From Henckelia pumila (lineage: Eukaryota; Streptophyta; Magnoliopsida; Lamiales; Gesneriaceae): a DNA stretch of 64,000 bases. The notes under the pieces are model-generated. The model was given only the letters and a program-made list of their open reading frames with translations. It had not been told where the DNA came from and ran no database searches. Where the stretch lies: assembly GCF_033568475.1 (NCBI RefSeq), contig NW_027331831.1:7812001-7876000 (forward strand), given 5' to 3'. Of this stretch, positions 25,317 to 36,106 are shown piece after piece (the stretch's first letter is position 1; each line of letters begins with the position of its first letter). Position numbers and translations under genes: made by a program.

Positions 25317-25847
25317 CTACACTGCTACTCCCCCTTGGAGACTAGGGATTTTACAAACCGGAAAGTGGATACCGCCCCTTCGAAACTACTCGGGATTTTA
25401 CGCACCGAAAATTGGAGATCATACACAGAAATAGGAACCCTCTTCTTTTTCTTTTTTTGATTGTACTTTTTTACCTTTTAAACAAGGAAGAAGAGCTTAA
25501 AGAGTGTGTATATTCACAACTACAAGATTGTGCAGACTGATTGACAAGTTTCATATGTGAACACAGTCCAAGGCATGCTTGTTGTTGAGTGTTCTTTGTA
25601 CAGTTTGAGCTCTAAAGAAGGACATTCAAAACATAAACATATTCTTTTTGTTAGAGATTAATATTTGATGCCAAGACAGACACACAACAAAATTATAATT
25701 TATAAACTGGTATTTTTAATAATTATAATATAATATAATGGTAATAGAAGTAAATTAAACTTGTAATGATATGATATGGTATCATCAATCATTTACATCT
25801 TTTTCGCAAATATTAGACTTGTAATTATATGATATGGTATCATACAA
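25317..25847 (+). other. 3' flank of the kinase gene
   Basis: Presumed 3' untranslated region then AT-rich spacer. A CCGGAAAGTGGATACCGCCCC-like block near 25360 is followed by a related block near 25405. A TACATCTTTTTCGCAAATATT segment at about 25794 recurs at about 26016 on the other side of the foldback element. No clear polyadenylation site can be chosen. Confidence 0.45.
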
Positions 25848-26001
25848 TTTTGCTATCCTGCCCACCCACCGTGCCCACCTAATGTGCCCACCATGAGGTG
25901 GCACTCAACTATTGGATGTGATGAATTGTGCGTCCAATAGTTGAGTGCCACCTCATGGTGGGCACATTAGGTGGGCACAGTGGGTGGGCAGGATAGCAAA
26001 A
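25848..26001. mobile_element. Foldback MITE, near-perfect 154-base hairpin
   Basis: The left arm starts TTTTGCTATCCTGCCCACCC and the right arm ends with its reverse complement at 26001. The arms run about 70 bases each and pair almost without mismatch (CCGTGCCC against GGGCACAG is one exception), leaving a short loop around GTGATGAATTGTGC. The sequence is GC-richer than the flanks. It is non-coding and lies about 530 bases past the kinase stop codon, so read-through transcripts would carry a long RNA hairpin. Confidence 0.8.
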
Positions 26002-26195
26002 CTCTGGTATCATATACATCTTTTTCGCAAATATTTGATTACTAAACTCAAATTTAACTCGTTGATGTGCCAATAACGTGTGTTGTGAATTCTGTGTAGA
26101 AATAAGAAATCGACGTAAAGTTCAGCATAAAATATATAACAAATTTTTCTTTCAAAAAATATATATAATATATATATCTTCTAATATAAATGAGA

Positions 26196-26203
26196 ATTAA
26201 AAA
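26196..26203 (-). terminator. RNA polymerase III terminator of tRNA-Gln
   Basis: A run of A on the plus strand, hence T on the minus strand, starts directly after the discriminator base of the tRNA gene. Confidence 0.75.
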
Positions 26204-26275
26204 AGGTCCTACCGGGAGTCGAACCCAGGTCGCTGGATTCAAAGTCCAGAGTGCTAACCACTACACCATAGAACC
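26204..26275 (-). tRNA. tRNA-Gln (anticodon UUG)
   Basis: A 72-base cloverleaf on the minus strand. The acceptor stem GGTTCTA pairs with TAGGACC (one T-G pair). An A-box-like TAGTGGTTAGCAC lies in the D arm. The anticodon arm is CTGGA-CTTTGAA-TCCAG, with TTG at the anticodon. The T arm contains the B-box GGTTCGACTCC. No intron and no encoded CCA, as usual for a nuclear gene. It is followed on the minus strand by a T run, a pol III terminator. It inserts Gln at CAA codons. It looks intact. Confidence 0.95.
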
Positions 26276-26384
26276 CTGATTGTACGTATTTTCAAATATT
26301 GTTAATATCTATTTTATTTTTATCTTGTTTAAAAAAAAAAATACACAAGAGCCATACTTGCAAGCACTTAATGCGCATCTTTAA

Positions 26385-26960
26385 TTTTTTTTTTTGGACA
26401 GAAAATTCTTGCAACTTTATTGAATAGCAAAAAGATCTTTCGCTACAAGACATTTAAGTCAAAACGAAAAATTCTCAGGCACCCAAAAAAAAGATGTGTG
26501 AGAAGAACAAGCAAAAATAGATAATGAGTGTGCAACAACATTTACCAATCTCCGAGAATGAGAAAAAGAAACGCTTTCAAAAACAGAACATAAGAATGAA
26601 ATTTCCAATGCAATATTTTCAGTATAAGTCAAATCACTATTAGGCTCCATGACTGTCTGAACGACCAACAGTGAGTCTGAATAAACAGAGATCTATCTAA
26701 ACTCTCTATCAAGAGCCAAACAGAGAGCTTTTTTGATTGCAAGGACTTCTCCAATAACTATTGAATTCGGTAATGGGAAAAATCGACCAAAAGCAACCAG
26801 TGCTTGACCATCATGATCACGAAAAATACCTCCAATACCAATTCGAATTTTCATTAAAATACTAGTAGAAGAAGCACATCCATTGTGTGTGTGATATAAT
26901 ATGTGGAAACAGATGTCAATTAACTTTAAAAAAATATTAATTTTTAATAGCAATTTTTTT
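26385..26960 (-). pseudogene. LINE 3' end: RNase H (RVT_3) domain with poly(A) tail
   Basis: On the minus strand a single frame (about 26865 down to 26459) holds an RNase H domain of the type found at the C-terminus of plant L1 LINEs. It shows FRDHDGQALVAF (first Asp), GEVLAIKKAL (Glu), SDSLLVVQTV (second Asp) and RRLVNVVAHSLS (late His). A single TAG at 26693-26695 interrupts it. After the stop come about 40 bases, then AATAAA (plus positions 26416-26421), then an 11-base A tail (26385-26395). This is the signature of a retroposed 3' end. The upstream endonuclease and reverse transcriptase are missing, so the copy is 5'-truncated. The exact 5' edge and target duplication were not found. Confidence 0.7.
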
Positions 26961-28141
26961 TTGGATTATTTTTTAATCAAACAACTAAGAGGTTGTTTTC
27001 TTTTTTTAGCACCAAGATAGTTACAAAGAGATGCTCCCTCTTTATATTATAGATATAGATATAACAAATCATAAAATTCAATTATTTTTAATTTCCCCAA
27101 AAGAATTTGGTCTATATCATTTATATTTGTTTGAGTACATCTCATTTACAACGAACTCATGAATCCACATTTATGGAACGAGTTAACTCGATCCTTTACA
27201 TATTTTTGATATAAGAATATATATATTTTTCACTGAAATCAACATATGTTATATAATATATTGTCGATGAAAAAGCAACACTTTCTCTCAATGTTACAAT
27301 ATTTTCTTAACATAATTAACAATAAAGATGATATTTTTATTGTAAAAAAATAATTATATTTTTTACATATATAAAAGTGATATATTTCATTAGTTGGGTG
27401 AGGTAAAAAATTAATCTTATAAAATTAACTAATGAGACAATGTCATATGAGTTTTTGTGTTTATATTTTCGCAAACTATGATTTCAAGTTGCACTTTTCA
27501 TTAGTATGAATTTTTTTTAAATTCATTTTTACGATACATTAATTCAACAAAAAATTATTAAAATTAAATTACCCATTTAATCAAACATGAAGTTAATTAA
27601 TTGAAAATTTTCTGATTCGCTTTACCTTTATTGCCTCTTTACCTTGAGTCAACAGAGTCATACCAATAACTGTTTCTCATTGAAGTCGTTTAGACATCAT
27701 TCGTAATTTTCAGTTGTGGCACACATGCTAATGTGTTAAAAATCCTTATCTTAACATTAAATATATAGCAAACCGATGTCGTGTAGCTCTTGTAGTACCC
27801 GTTTCTTAAGTATGCAACAAGGTCTCGAATTCAAGAATCAATTGTGACTGTCTCATCTCCTAATTCAAAAAAATTAACTTTATAGCAAGAACTTAATAAT
27901 TTATATATATATATATATAATTAGGCCTATAATAAATAATATTTCCATCTTTTCTCTAATATTTCCCAACCAAAGAAAGCATTTAATATTTCCATCGTTT
28001 ATTGCATGTTTTAACTATATGGGTTCTATTTTCGAAAAAAAAAAAAAACCTAAAACTATATGGGTTCCACTTCACCCGTCGACGTTCACTTGCACTCCCG
28101 GCTACCGCCTTCCTCGATTTTATATTTTTATCGACACATAT
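26961..28141. other. AT-rich intergenic spacer
   Basis: Nothing coding is supported. Contains a short TA run near 27900-27920. The last bases CATAT form the left target duplication of the next element. Confidence 0.55.
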
Positions 28142-28584
28142 TGTTAGGAATCAATCCGAAATTTGGTTATCGAAAATTCACCAAGCAAAACGAAACACAT
28201 AGATAAGAACAATAATCCCAGAAACAGATAAAACCAACGCACTCAAATCAAACTCAAACACTCACGCGAAAGCAATAAACAACACAAGTATTTACGTGGT
28301 TCGACAATGAATTTGCCTACGTCCACGGGAGAGCAACACAACACTTTTATTAATCACCAACAGAACAACCCAAGCTCAAGAACAGAGCTTATTACAGAGA
28401 TGGACTCAGACAAACTATCAAGCTAGATACAGACACGATTCAAGCTATTGATACTTGAATCTTCCCATCACAATCTACGCTTAGTTGCCATGAACTCATC
28501 TGAACACCGAGCTCATCTGATATGTACTATTAGATCCGATCACTTCTCTATTCCCATTCAATTTGATAGAAGCATACTTCAACA
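28142..28584 (-). repeat. Copia-2 3' LTR, internally deleted
   Basis: Matches both ends of the 814-base partner but lacks about 371 bases between CTACGCTTAGTT and GCCATGAACTCATC. As both LTRs are copied from one template at insertion, the deletion arose afterwards. The remaining sequence differs from the partner by only a few bases. Confidence 0.9.
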
Positions 28585-28598
28585 ATCTCCACCTTGAT
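28585..28598 (-). other. Copia-2 polypurine tract
   Basis: On the minus strand ATCAAGGTGGAGAT directly precedes the 3' LTR. The AAGGTGGAGAT core is typical of plant Copia elements. Confidence 0.75.
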
Positions 28599-28639
28599 TC
28601 TTTCAGGTTGAATGCTGCTCTCCATCCTAGCCTCCTTGG

Positions 28640-29053
28640 CTAATTTCCAATCACCGCATTAACTAAGTCCAAACATTTCTTGAACTTAGCATACGGCAGT
28701 GACTTCGTCATAGCATCTGCAGGGTTTTCTTCTGATGCTATCTTCACAAGGATTACATCTCCTTTTTCAATCACATCTCTCACAAAATGCATCTTCACAT
28801 CTATGTGTTTCGATCGTTCATGATAGACTTGATGTTTTGTCAAGTGTATTGCACTTTGATTGTCACAGTGTACTACAACTTGATCTTGTTTTACACCCAA
28901 CTCCGCTATCATCCCTTTTAACCACAATCCTTCCTTTATGGCCTCGGTAACAGCTATGAATTCTGCCTCAGTGATAGAAAGGGAAACCACTGACTGTAAA
29001 TTTGACTTCCAGGTGATCGCTGTGCCATAAAAAGTGAACACATAACAAGTCAA
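28640..29053 (-). pseudogene. Copia-2 RNase H
   Basis: A 137-codon frame with SITEAEFIAVTEA and HCDNQSAIHL, then KHIDVKMHFVRD and the ADAMTKSLP tail of Copia RNase H. It is out of frame with the upstream reverse transcriptase. The shift lies near 29050, and part of the region with the first Asp (the D-x-A-G-D block) seems lost. Ends at its natural stop shortly before the purine tract. Confidence 0.85.
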
Positions 29054-29756
29054 CGACTTTCTCGTGTCTAACTACCGGATCAATCTCATCTTGCTGTTTT
29101 TCAAACTTCAACCCCAACTCAGTAGTATTTATGAGATATCGGAGAATCCAATTCAGAGCTTCCCAATGATATGTTCCCGGATTTGCCATAAATCTCGACA
29201 CTACACTGATTGCGTATGCCAGATCAGGCCTACTACACACCATTCCATATATGAGACTCCCCACTCCACTAGCATATGGAATACCAGCCATCTTCTTCTT
29301 GTCTTTCTCACATTCAAGTGACTGATTCGCAGATAACTTCAAATGCTGTCCCAGAGGGGTCAAGAAAGATTTTTCTTGATTCATGTTATACCGCAGAACA
29401 ACCTTCTTCAAATAGTTCTTCTGACTCAGATGAATCTCCTGCCTTTTTCTGTTTCTCACTATGTCCATGCCCATAATTCTCTTCGCTTCGCCCAGATCTT
29501 TCAACTCAAACTCTGTATTGAGCTGTTGTTTCAAGGATGATATCTTTGTTCTACTTTTACTTGCAATCAATATATCATCAACGTAAATAAGTAGGTACAA
29601 GATAACCTGCCTTTCATCCTTCTTCAGATAGACACATCTATCATATTGGCTTCTCACAAAACCAATACCAATCATGAACTCATCAAACCTCTTGTTCCAC
29701 TGCCTCGGACTCTGCTTTAGCCCATACAATGAATTTCTCAGTAAGCAGACTTTGTT
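28968..29756 (-). pseudogene. Copia-2 reverse transcriptase, C-terminal part
   Basis: Starts MYGLKQSPRQWNKRF and carries the catalytic YVDDILIAS, LGEAKRIMG and CSRPDLAYAISVV blocks. It is in the same frame as the N-terminal part but separated by a TAG at 29757-29759. The last residues past about 29060 are frameshift read-through. Confidence 0.85.
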
Positions 29757-30971
29757 CTAGGTTTTCTGATGCATGAAGCCTTTTGGTTGTTCCATATAAA
29801 TGGTTTCTTCCAGGTCACCGTGTAGAAACGCAGTTTTCACATCCATCTGCTCAAGCTCCAAATCGAGCTGGTTCACCAATGCTAACATAATCCGGATGGA
29901 ACAATGTTTGACCACTGGAGAATAGACCTTATTAAAATCTATCCCTTCTACTTGACCAAAATCCTTTGCAACCAATCTTTCTTTATACTTGATCTGATCT
30001 GTACCAGGATTTCCTTCCTTCTGTTTATAGATCCACTTGCATCCCAGTGTCTTCTGATGCTTCGGTCTGTCTACTAAGTTCCAGGTTTGATTCTTCTCAA
30101 GTGAGTTCATCTCTTCATTCATGGCTTCAATCCACTTGTTTTTTTGCTTGCTCGCCATAGCTTCATCATAATTATTTGGCTCTGAATGCTCCACCTCCTC
30201 AGCTACTGTAAGTGCATACCAAGCCAGATCAGCTTCACCAAACCTCTTAGGAGCTCTGATCTCCCTTCTGGTTCTGTCCCTTGCAAGATTGTAAGTGCTA
30301 AAATTCTCTGTTTGATCTCTTGCTGTCACAATCTCATCTTGCATCTCTTCTGACCCTTCATCTGGCACAGAAGACTCCACCTCAATCGGTAGTTTATCAT
30401 TCACACTGATCTGACTGTCCTTTCCATCTGTATTCATTTTATATACCAGTTTGGATTCATCAAACTTCACATCCCTGGTGTTGAAGCACTTTGGACCTCT
30501 GGATTCCAGGTTCCAAACCTTATAACCCTTCACACCATCCGGATACCCAATGAATATACATCTGACTGCCCTTGCTTTCAACTTGTCCTGTTTCAGATGA
30601 GCATATGCAAGACATCCGAATACCCTCAAGTTTGAGTAGTCTGCTGGTGTTCCACTCCACTTTTCCATTGGTGTCTTGAAACCAATCGCACTGGATGGAC
30701 ACCTATTGACCAAGTAGCACGCAGTAGATAACGCTTCTTCCCAGAAGGACTTAGGTAGAGAAGCATTGATCAACATACATCTGACCCTTTCCAGAAGAGT
30801 TCTGTTCATTCTCTCTGCCAGGCCATTTTGTTGTGGCGTTCTTGCCACTGTTCTGTGTCTGGTAATGACTTTCTCCTTGCATAGCTTGACAAACTTATCT
30901 GATAAGTATTCCAGCCCGTTATCTGTTTTCAGGTGTTTAACTCTTCGATCACTCTTGTTCTCAACTGCCAT
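29757..30971 (-). pseudogene. Copia-2 integrase C-terminal part and reverse transcriptase N-terminal part
   Basis: A 404-codon open frame. It starts within the integrase core (LKTDNGLEYLSDKF, second catalytic Asp; TPQQNGLAERMNRTLLE, catalytic Glu), passes through the Copia integrase C-terminal region (the NLRVFGCLAYAH block) and an acidic linker, and ends in the reverse transcriptase (WIYKQKEG, DVKTAFLHGDLEE, EQPKGF). It is bounded upstream by TGA at 30975-30977 (a Trp position) and downstream by TAG. Confidence 0.88.
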
Positions 30972-30974
30972 CAG

Positions 30975-31727
30975 TCATTCTCTAAACTTGTCATATGCTT
31001 CATCCTTAGTCATTAAGATGAATATACATACTCTCTTTGAGTAATCATCTATCAAAGACATGAAGTATCTGCCTCCACCATGAGTTTTTGTCCGAAAAGG
31101 ACCCCATAGATCTGAATGAATGTAGGCCAATGGTTGCTCAGTTGTGTGACTTCCTTGACGAAACGATACTCTTTTTGATTTCTCAAGAGCACAACTATCA
31201 CATAACTCCAGTGATTCAATCTTATCTCCACCTAACAGACCCTGTTTAGACAGCTCATGTAATCCCTTCTCACTTACATGTCCAAGCCTCAGATGCCATA
31301 GTGTGGTTCTGTCTTGATGTTCCTGAATACTTGCTGTACTTTCAATAATCGTTTCACCTTGTAGTACATACATGAGGTTCCTCTTGATAGCCTTCATCAC
31401 AATCAGAGATCCTTTAGACACTGAGATAATGTATGCTCCTGATTTGAATGAATATCCCTGAGCATCAAGTGTTCCCAATGATATCAAGTTTCTCTTCAAC
31501 TCGGGCACATACCTCACCTTGGTGAGTACTCTGTCGATCCCATCATGCATCCTTATTCTAATATTTCCAGAGCCCTTTATCCTGCATGATTGATTATTTC
31601 CCAACAGTACCATGCCCTGATCCGATTCCTCCAATTTTTCAAACCAAGATCTTATAGGACACATGTGAAAGGAGCATCCTGAATCCAATATCCATTCGTG
31701 GTTCTGATCATCTTTAAAAACCACCAA
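30975..31727 (-). pseudogene. Copia-2 protease, GAG-pre-integrase and integrase start
   Basis: Protease with an intact WILDSGCSFHMC triad, a GAG-pre-integrase domain (LWHLRLGHVSEKGL, then CDSCALEK), and the beginning of the integrase core with its first Asp in HSDLWGPF. Same frame as the segment below; a single TGA separates them. Confidence 0.87.
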
Positions 31728-31789
31728 TACTTCTGCTAAGTCATATCCATCTGTAGCTACGGCCAGAGTACCATCATCCTTGGGTTTTT

Positions 31790-32565
31790 CATATTGCTTC
31801 CCTTTCCTTTCCGGACAATTTCTTCACAGATGTCCAACCTTCTGACAAGCATAGCACTTCATATTATACAAATTTATGTTCTAGTATCTTCCTTGACTCT
31901 TCGATCTGTACTTTGGCCTGTATTTCCCACTGGATGTCCTCTTATCACTTCTGCCCCTCGTCGTAAGACCTTCTCCATGTGATTCAGTGTTTGTGTTCGA
32001 TTTTCTCTGAAGTTCTTTGGATTGAATAGCAGACATAACTTCTTCCAATGTTATCGTCTGATCTCTTCCATATAGCAAAGCATCCCTAAAATTTTCATAT
32101 GCTTTAGGAAGAGCATTCAGAAGTATCAAAGCCCGATCTTCATCCTCAAGCTTTACTTCAATACTCTCCAAGTCATCCAATATCTTGGTGAATTCTTCGA
32201 TCTGGTCTTCAAGGTTCTTCTCATCCTTAATCACAAAGAAATACAATTAATCTCTATTTCATGTACAGACGGTTAGCCAGGGATTTCGTCATGTATAGAT
32301 TCTCAAGTTTAAGCCAGACAGCCGCTGCAGATTCTTCTCTGGCCACCTCCCGAAGAGGTCTATCACCGAGACAGAGAATAATTGCACTGTGTGCTTTCTC
32401 GAGTAATTCATCCTTGTTCTTTATCTCATCAGACATCTCATCCTTCTTCTTAAGAGCTTTCACCAATCCTTGTTGTATCAGGATTGCCCGCATCTTAATT
32501 CTCCAGAGCGAGAAATCGTTCTTGCCCGTAAACTTCTCAATATCAAACTTCATTGATCCCACCAT
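31790..32565 (-). pseudogene. Copia-2 gag
   Basis: The start MVGSMKFDIEKFTGKNDFSL opens a UBN2-type capsid (32565-32254). A frameshift and stop near 32250 separate it from the rest of the capsid (32246-31881: LEDEDRALILLNALPKAYEN, then a Lys/Arg-rich stretch). After a TAG at 31881-31883 the frame continues through a CCHC knuckle CYACQKVGHL, TGA, RNC. That TGA sits at an Arg-like position, again one base from CGA. Confidence 0.85.
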
Positions 32566-32576
32566 CTTTGCTTAGT

Positions 32577-32594
32577 TTCCCACAGACGGCGCCA
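32577..32594 (-). other. Copia-2 primer binding site
   Basis: On the minus strand TGGCGCCGTCTGTGGGAA begins two bases inside the 5' LTR, where the tRNA primer should anneal. I do not assign the tRNA. Confidence 0.65.
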
Positions 32595-32596
32595 CT

Positions 32597-33410
32597 TGTT
32601 AGGAATCAATCCGAAATTTGGTTATCGAGAATTCACCAAGCAAAACGAAACACACAGATAAGAACAATAATCCCAGAAACAGATAAAACCAACGCACTCA
32701 GATCAAACTCAAACACTCACGTGAAAGCAATAAACAACGCAAGTATTTACGTGGTTCGACAATGAATTTGCCTACGTCCACGGGAGAGCAACACAACACT
32801 TTTATTAATCACCAACAGAACAACCCAAGATCAAGAACAGAGCTTATTACAGAGATGGACTCAGACAAACTATCAAGCTAGATACAGACACGATTCAAGC
32901 TATTGATACTTGAATCTTCCCGTCACAATCTACGCTTAGTTTTCTCCTCCGAAATCTCTCCTTCTTCTCTCTCAATATATTCTGAAGAATTTTGATTTTC
33001 TGTTATTCTCGTTGCGGCCAGCTTCCATCTGCTTATATAAGGAATTAGACCAACATTCATCTTGGGCTTTAGGTCAACAGTAACTTACGACCCAAATATA
33101 AAGTCAACCTGGTCCAGCCCGATAAGCCTTCATTCATCAGTCTGATCTGCCCTCGTATTTCGATCTGCATCGATCTGCCTGCAAGCATATAGCTCCTCGG
33201 ACACTTCATCTGACTTCTAACCAAGTCACAATACTCGAACAATCTATCTGCATGAACTCATCCGAAGACTCATCTGACCATCACATCGATCTGATCCCAG
33301 TATACGATCTGGGCCATGAACTCATCTGAACACCGAGCTCATCTGATCTGTACTATTCGATCCGATCTCTTCTCTATTCCCATTCAATCTGATAGAAACA
33401 TACTTCAACA
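32597..33410 (-). repeat. Copia-2 5' LTR, full length
   Basis: An 814-base LTR with TG...CA ends, followed by the CATAT duplication. On the minus strand it is the promoter LTR. It contains a TGATCTG/CATCTGA-rich stretch at 33130-33370 that is mostly missing from the other LTR. Confidence 0.92.
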
Positions 33411-33415
33411 CATAT

Positions 33416-33859
33416 TGCGCAACAATATTAGCATGGACTATACGTACATTTTGACATCCCAAAATTTTATATTTGGATAGACTGAACTACGTACATTCAT
33501 GTATTTTTCTCATATGTACAAGCTTAAGATAGTCGATTCTGGCTAATTTAGGGCTAAGATTATCATAATCGTGGTTATTACATGATTGAAATTCCTATGT
33601 TGCTAGATAAATTTTGCGATATCGTGTTATAAAGAGAATACAAGAAATCAACAATTTTTCTTTTGATAAAATATAAGCCAAAACATTATGTCTTATAATA
33701 AATAAATAAGATAAAAAGAAGAAAAGTAGAGTTAATGGTTGAAGCTGATGAAGAGGATGGGTTGAGATTATTGGGCTTGAAACCCATAATAACAGGGCTA
33801 GCCCATCTATAAATTCTGGCCCATGAAGGACAATAAATGCTTAAAATCTAGAAAATGCA

Positions 33860-33895
<36 letters not shown>

Positions 33896-35497
33896 CCAAA
33901 TGATTGATGTAAAATTTCATTGTACGTCACCATTTGACTATTCGTAAAATGGTAATAATAATAATAATGTTCATTCAGATCTGCTCTCCATTTATATGGT
34001 AGCAAAAAGAAAGTCACGGGAAGAACAACCAATTCTAACTTCTCACTATCACTAATAAATAATAATATTTCTTGTGTGCCTTCATACAAATTAAGATTCT
34101 AAATATATGCAATGACTTATGTGCGATGATTTTACAAATCAATTTTATGATCGGACATATATCTAACACTATCTAACTAATAAAAAAACATTAATTTTTA
34201 TGTTAAAAACATTATTTTACACTGTTGATAATTGATATGCACTGCATCAATCCATGAGACAATCTCATAAGATACATATTATTACAATTAATTTTTTAGG
34301 TTGATCCATATTTTTGGTTAACTTGGTCCATCCAGGACAAAATACAAGTATATACTTTTAAATGATATAATAATGAAGAACATTCTAAAAAATATATATT
34401 CCTGCGCACGTGCACGCCACACACATATAATGTGTGTATAACATTGAACAGGTAACAATGTTAACTAATAAATTATTTTAAAGTCAAATAGAACATATTA
34501 TGCATAAATTCCTTCGAATTAAATCATGAACAACTCAAGATAAAATATTCTTTAATAAATTTTATTTAAAATTTAATTAATATTTCATTGTTTACGTAAA
34601 CCGAAAATAGCAAGACATAATTCTCATCCGTTGGTTTGTAGGAGATGTTGCGTGTCGTTTACAAATTTTGATGAGCTATCCCATGATGTCGAGTAGACAT
34701 TAATGCACTCAATTTTAATTTTAATCAAATCAAATTTCAATTTATTTTTTGAAATTAATCAAATTTCTTTTTTTTTTTTTTTTGTTAAAGTTCAATCATT
34801 TGAAGAATGTCATATATTCAATTTCAGAGCCACATGGTAACCTAGCATTCTTCTACTCAATTTGACATTCAACATTTTTTTATATCACTCCGAAAATTGT
34901 CTCCAACTATTACATTTTCAAACTCGATTCTAAAAAATGTATACGATACAAATGAAACATCGAGTGAATATTTTACTTATTTTTCGAAAAAAAAAATCAA
35001 TTTTTTGACATCATTACTAAAATTTGCTTTCATTTATTGACATCGGTTCTCAAACGTCAGCACATATTTTAAAATACTTGGTGTTACATTATATCATGTT
35101 ATGTGTCGATTTTCTTTTTATGTGTCGATTTTCTTTTTTGCAAAGATGTTATGTGTCGAAATGCATGCAAGATGTGTGTTAAATGGCTTACGTGAACATG
35201 AGAATTTGAGGAAGCATAGTAGATTCCGCCTGGCATTGCGTACGTATCCCAAACCCCAAATTTAGTAAAACAACAACAAATGACGATACCATAATTCATG
35301 TCAATTTGTCATATTCTAATATCTCGTCACGTAAAAGCTCAAAATGGGGGCTTCGCCGATAAGAATTCAACCACTTTTCTACATGTAATAAATTTTCGGT
35401 TAACGGCCCAGCTTTTTCATTCAGAAACTATATTTTTAAAAAGGTCCGAGTGTACATATTTCAAAACTTGTTGAATACACTAACTTTTGTATTTTTA
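33416..35497. other. AT-rich intergenic spacer
   Basis: No gene is supported. Contains a TA/TG microsatellite at about 33860-33893 and ordinary AT-rich sequence. Confidence 0.55.
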
Positions 35498-35500
35498 GGC

Positions 35501-35885
35501 ACCGTTTGGTTTGAGGTATGTATGATATACGTAATATATAGATAAGTAGTATAATGTAATAAAAAATAAATAAAAAATGATAGTTAAAATTGTATTGGAT
35601 TTGATTGATAGATTATGGTTTATTTGATTTGATTGATTAAATTTTATATAAAAATGTTAAATGACTATTTTATCCTTTTAACAATAAATAAAATAAAAAT
35701 TATATTATTTATAAGGGATAATATAGTAATTTGAATTCAATGATTTGATTGATGTAAAATAAATAGTTAATATATAGATAAATAATATGATGAGAAGAAC
35801 GTGAGATGAAATGAGATGAGTTATACATATATTAGTAATATCGTGAACAAAACTATGTCTTATATATAGCATGTCAAACCAGGTG
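35501..35885. mobile_element. Possible MITE with CACCGTTTGGTTTGA-like ends
   Basis: The left end ACCGTTTGGTTTGAGGTATG and the right end CATGTCAAACCAGGTG form an imperfect inverted pair about 385 bases apart, in AT-rich non-coding DNA. The 'G-T-T-T-G-G-T-T' opening is common in plant MITEs. No target duplication was identified, so this is tentative. Confidence 0.35.
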
Positions 35886-36106
35886 AAATTTGATTTTACT
35901 CGTGCACAATTGTCGGATGTTGGGCCATTAGATTATGGGAAACGATAAATTTAATCTTGTATGGTTGGTTGTTTTTTTGTCTTTTGGTTTTATGTATCGA
36001 CAAATTTAAATTTTAATTTCGTCTCTTTGAATTTTTGGAGTGTTAGTCATTTTTCCGCATGGGTATTAATGTAATATTACATACGTCAAAGTGATCATGA
36101 TATTAG

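Larger units (their letters stand above)
28142..33410 (-). mobile_element. Copia LTR retrotransposon with CATAT target duplication (Copia-2)
   Basis: Read on the minus strand. The LTRs are at 28142-28584 (443 bases) and 32597-33410 (814 bases), both starting TGTTAGGAATC and ending ACTTCAACA. CATAT flanks both sides (28137-28141 and 33411-33415), a perfect 5-bp target duplication. Inside lie primer binding site, gag, protease, integrase, reverse transcriptase, RNase H and purine tract in Copia order. All catalytic motifs of protease, integrase and reverse transcriptase are readable, but gag-pol contains several nonsense codons and two frameshifts, so the copy is dead. The reverse transcriptase style (ELKDLGEAKRIMGMDI) resembles Tork/Tnt1-type elements; that lineage is inference. 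Confidence 0.93.

Noticed and set aside
26054..26242. Open frame over the tRNA
   Set aside because: Its first residues are just the translated tRNA-Gln sequence.
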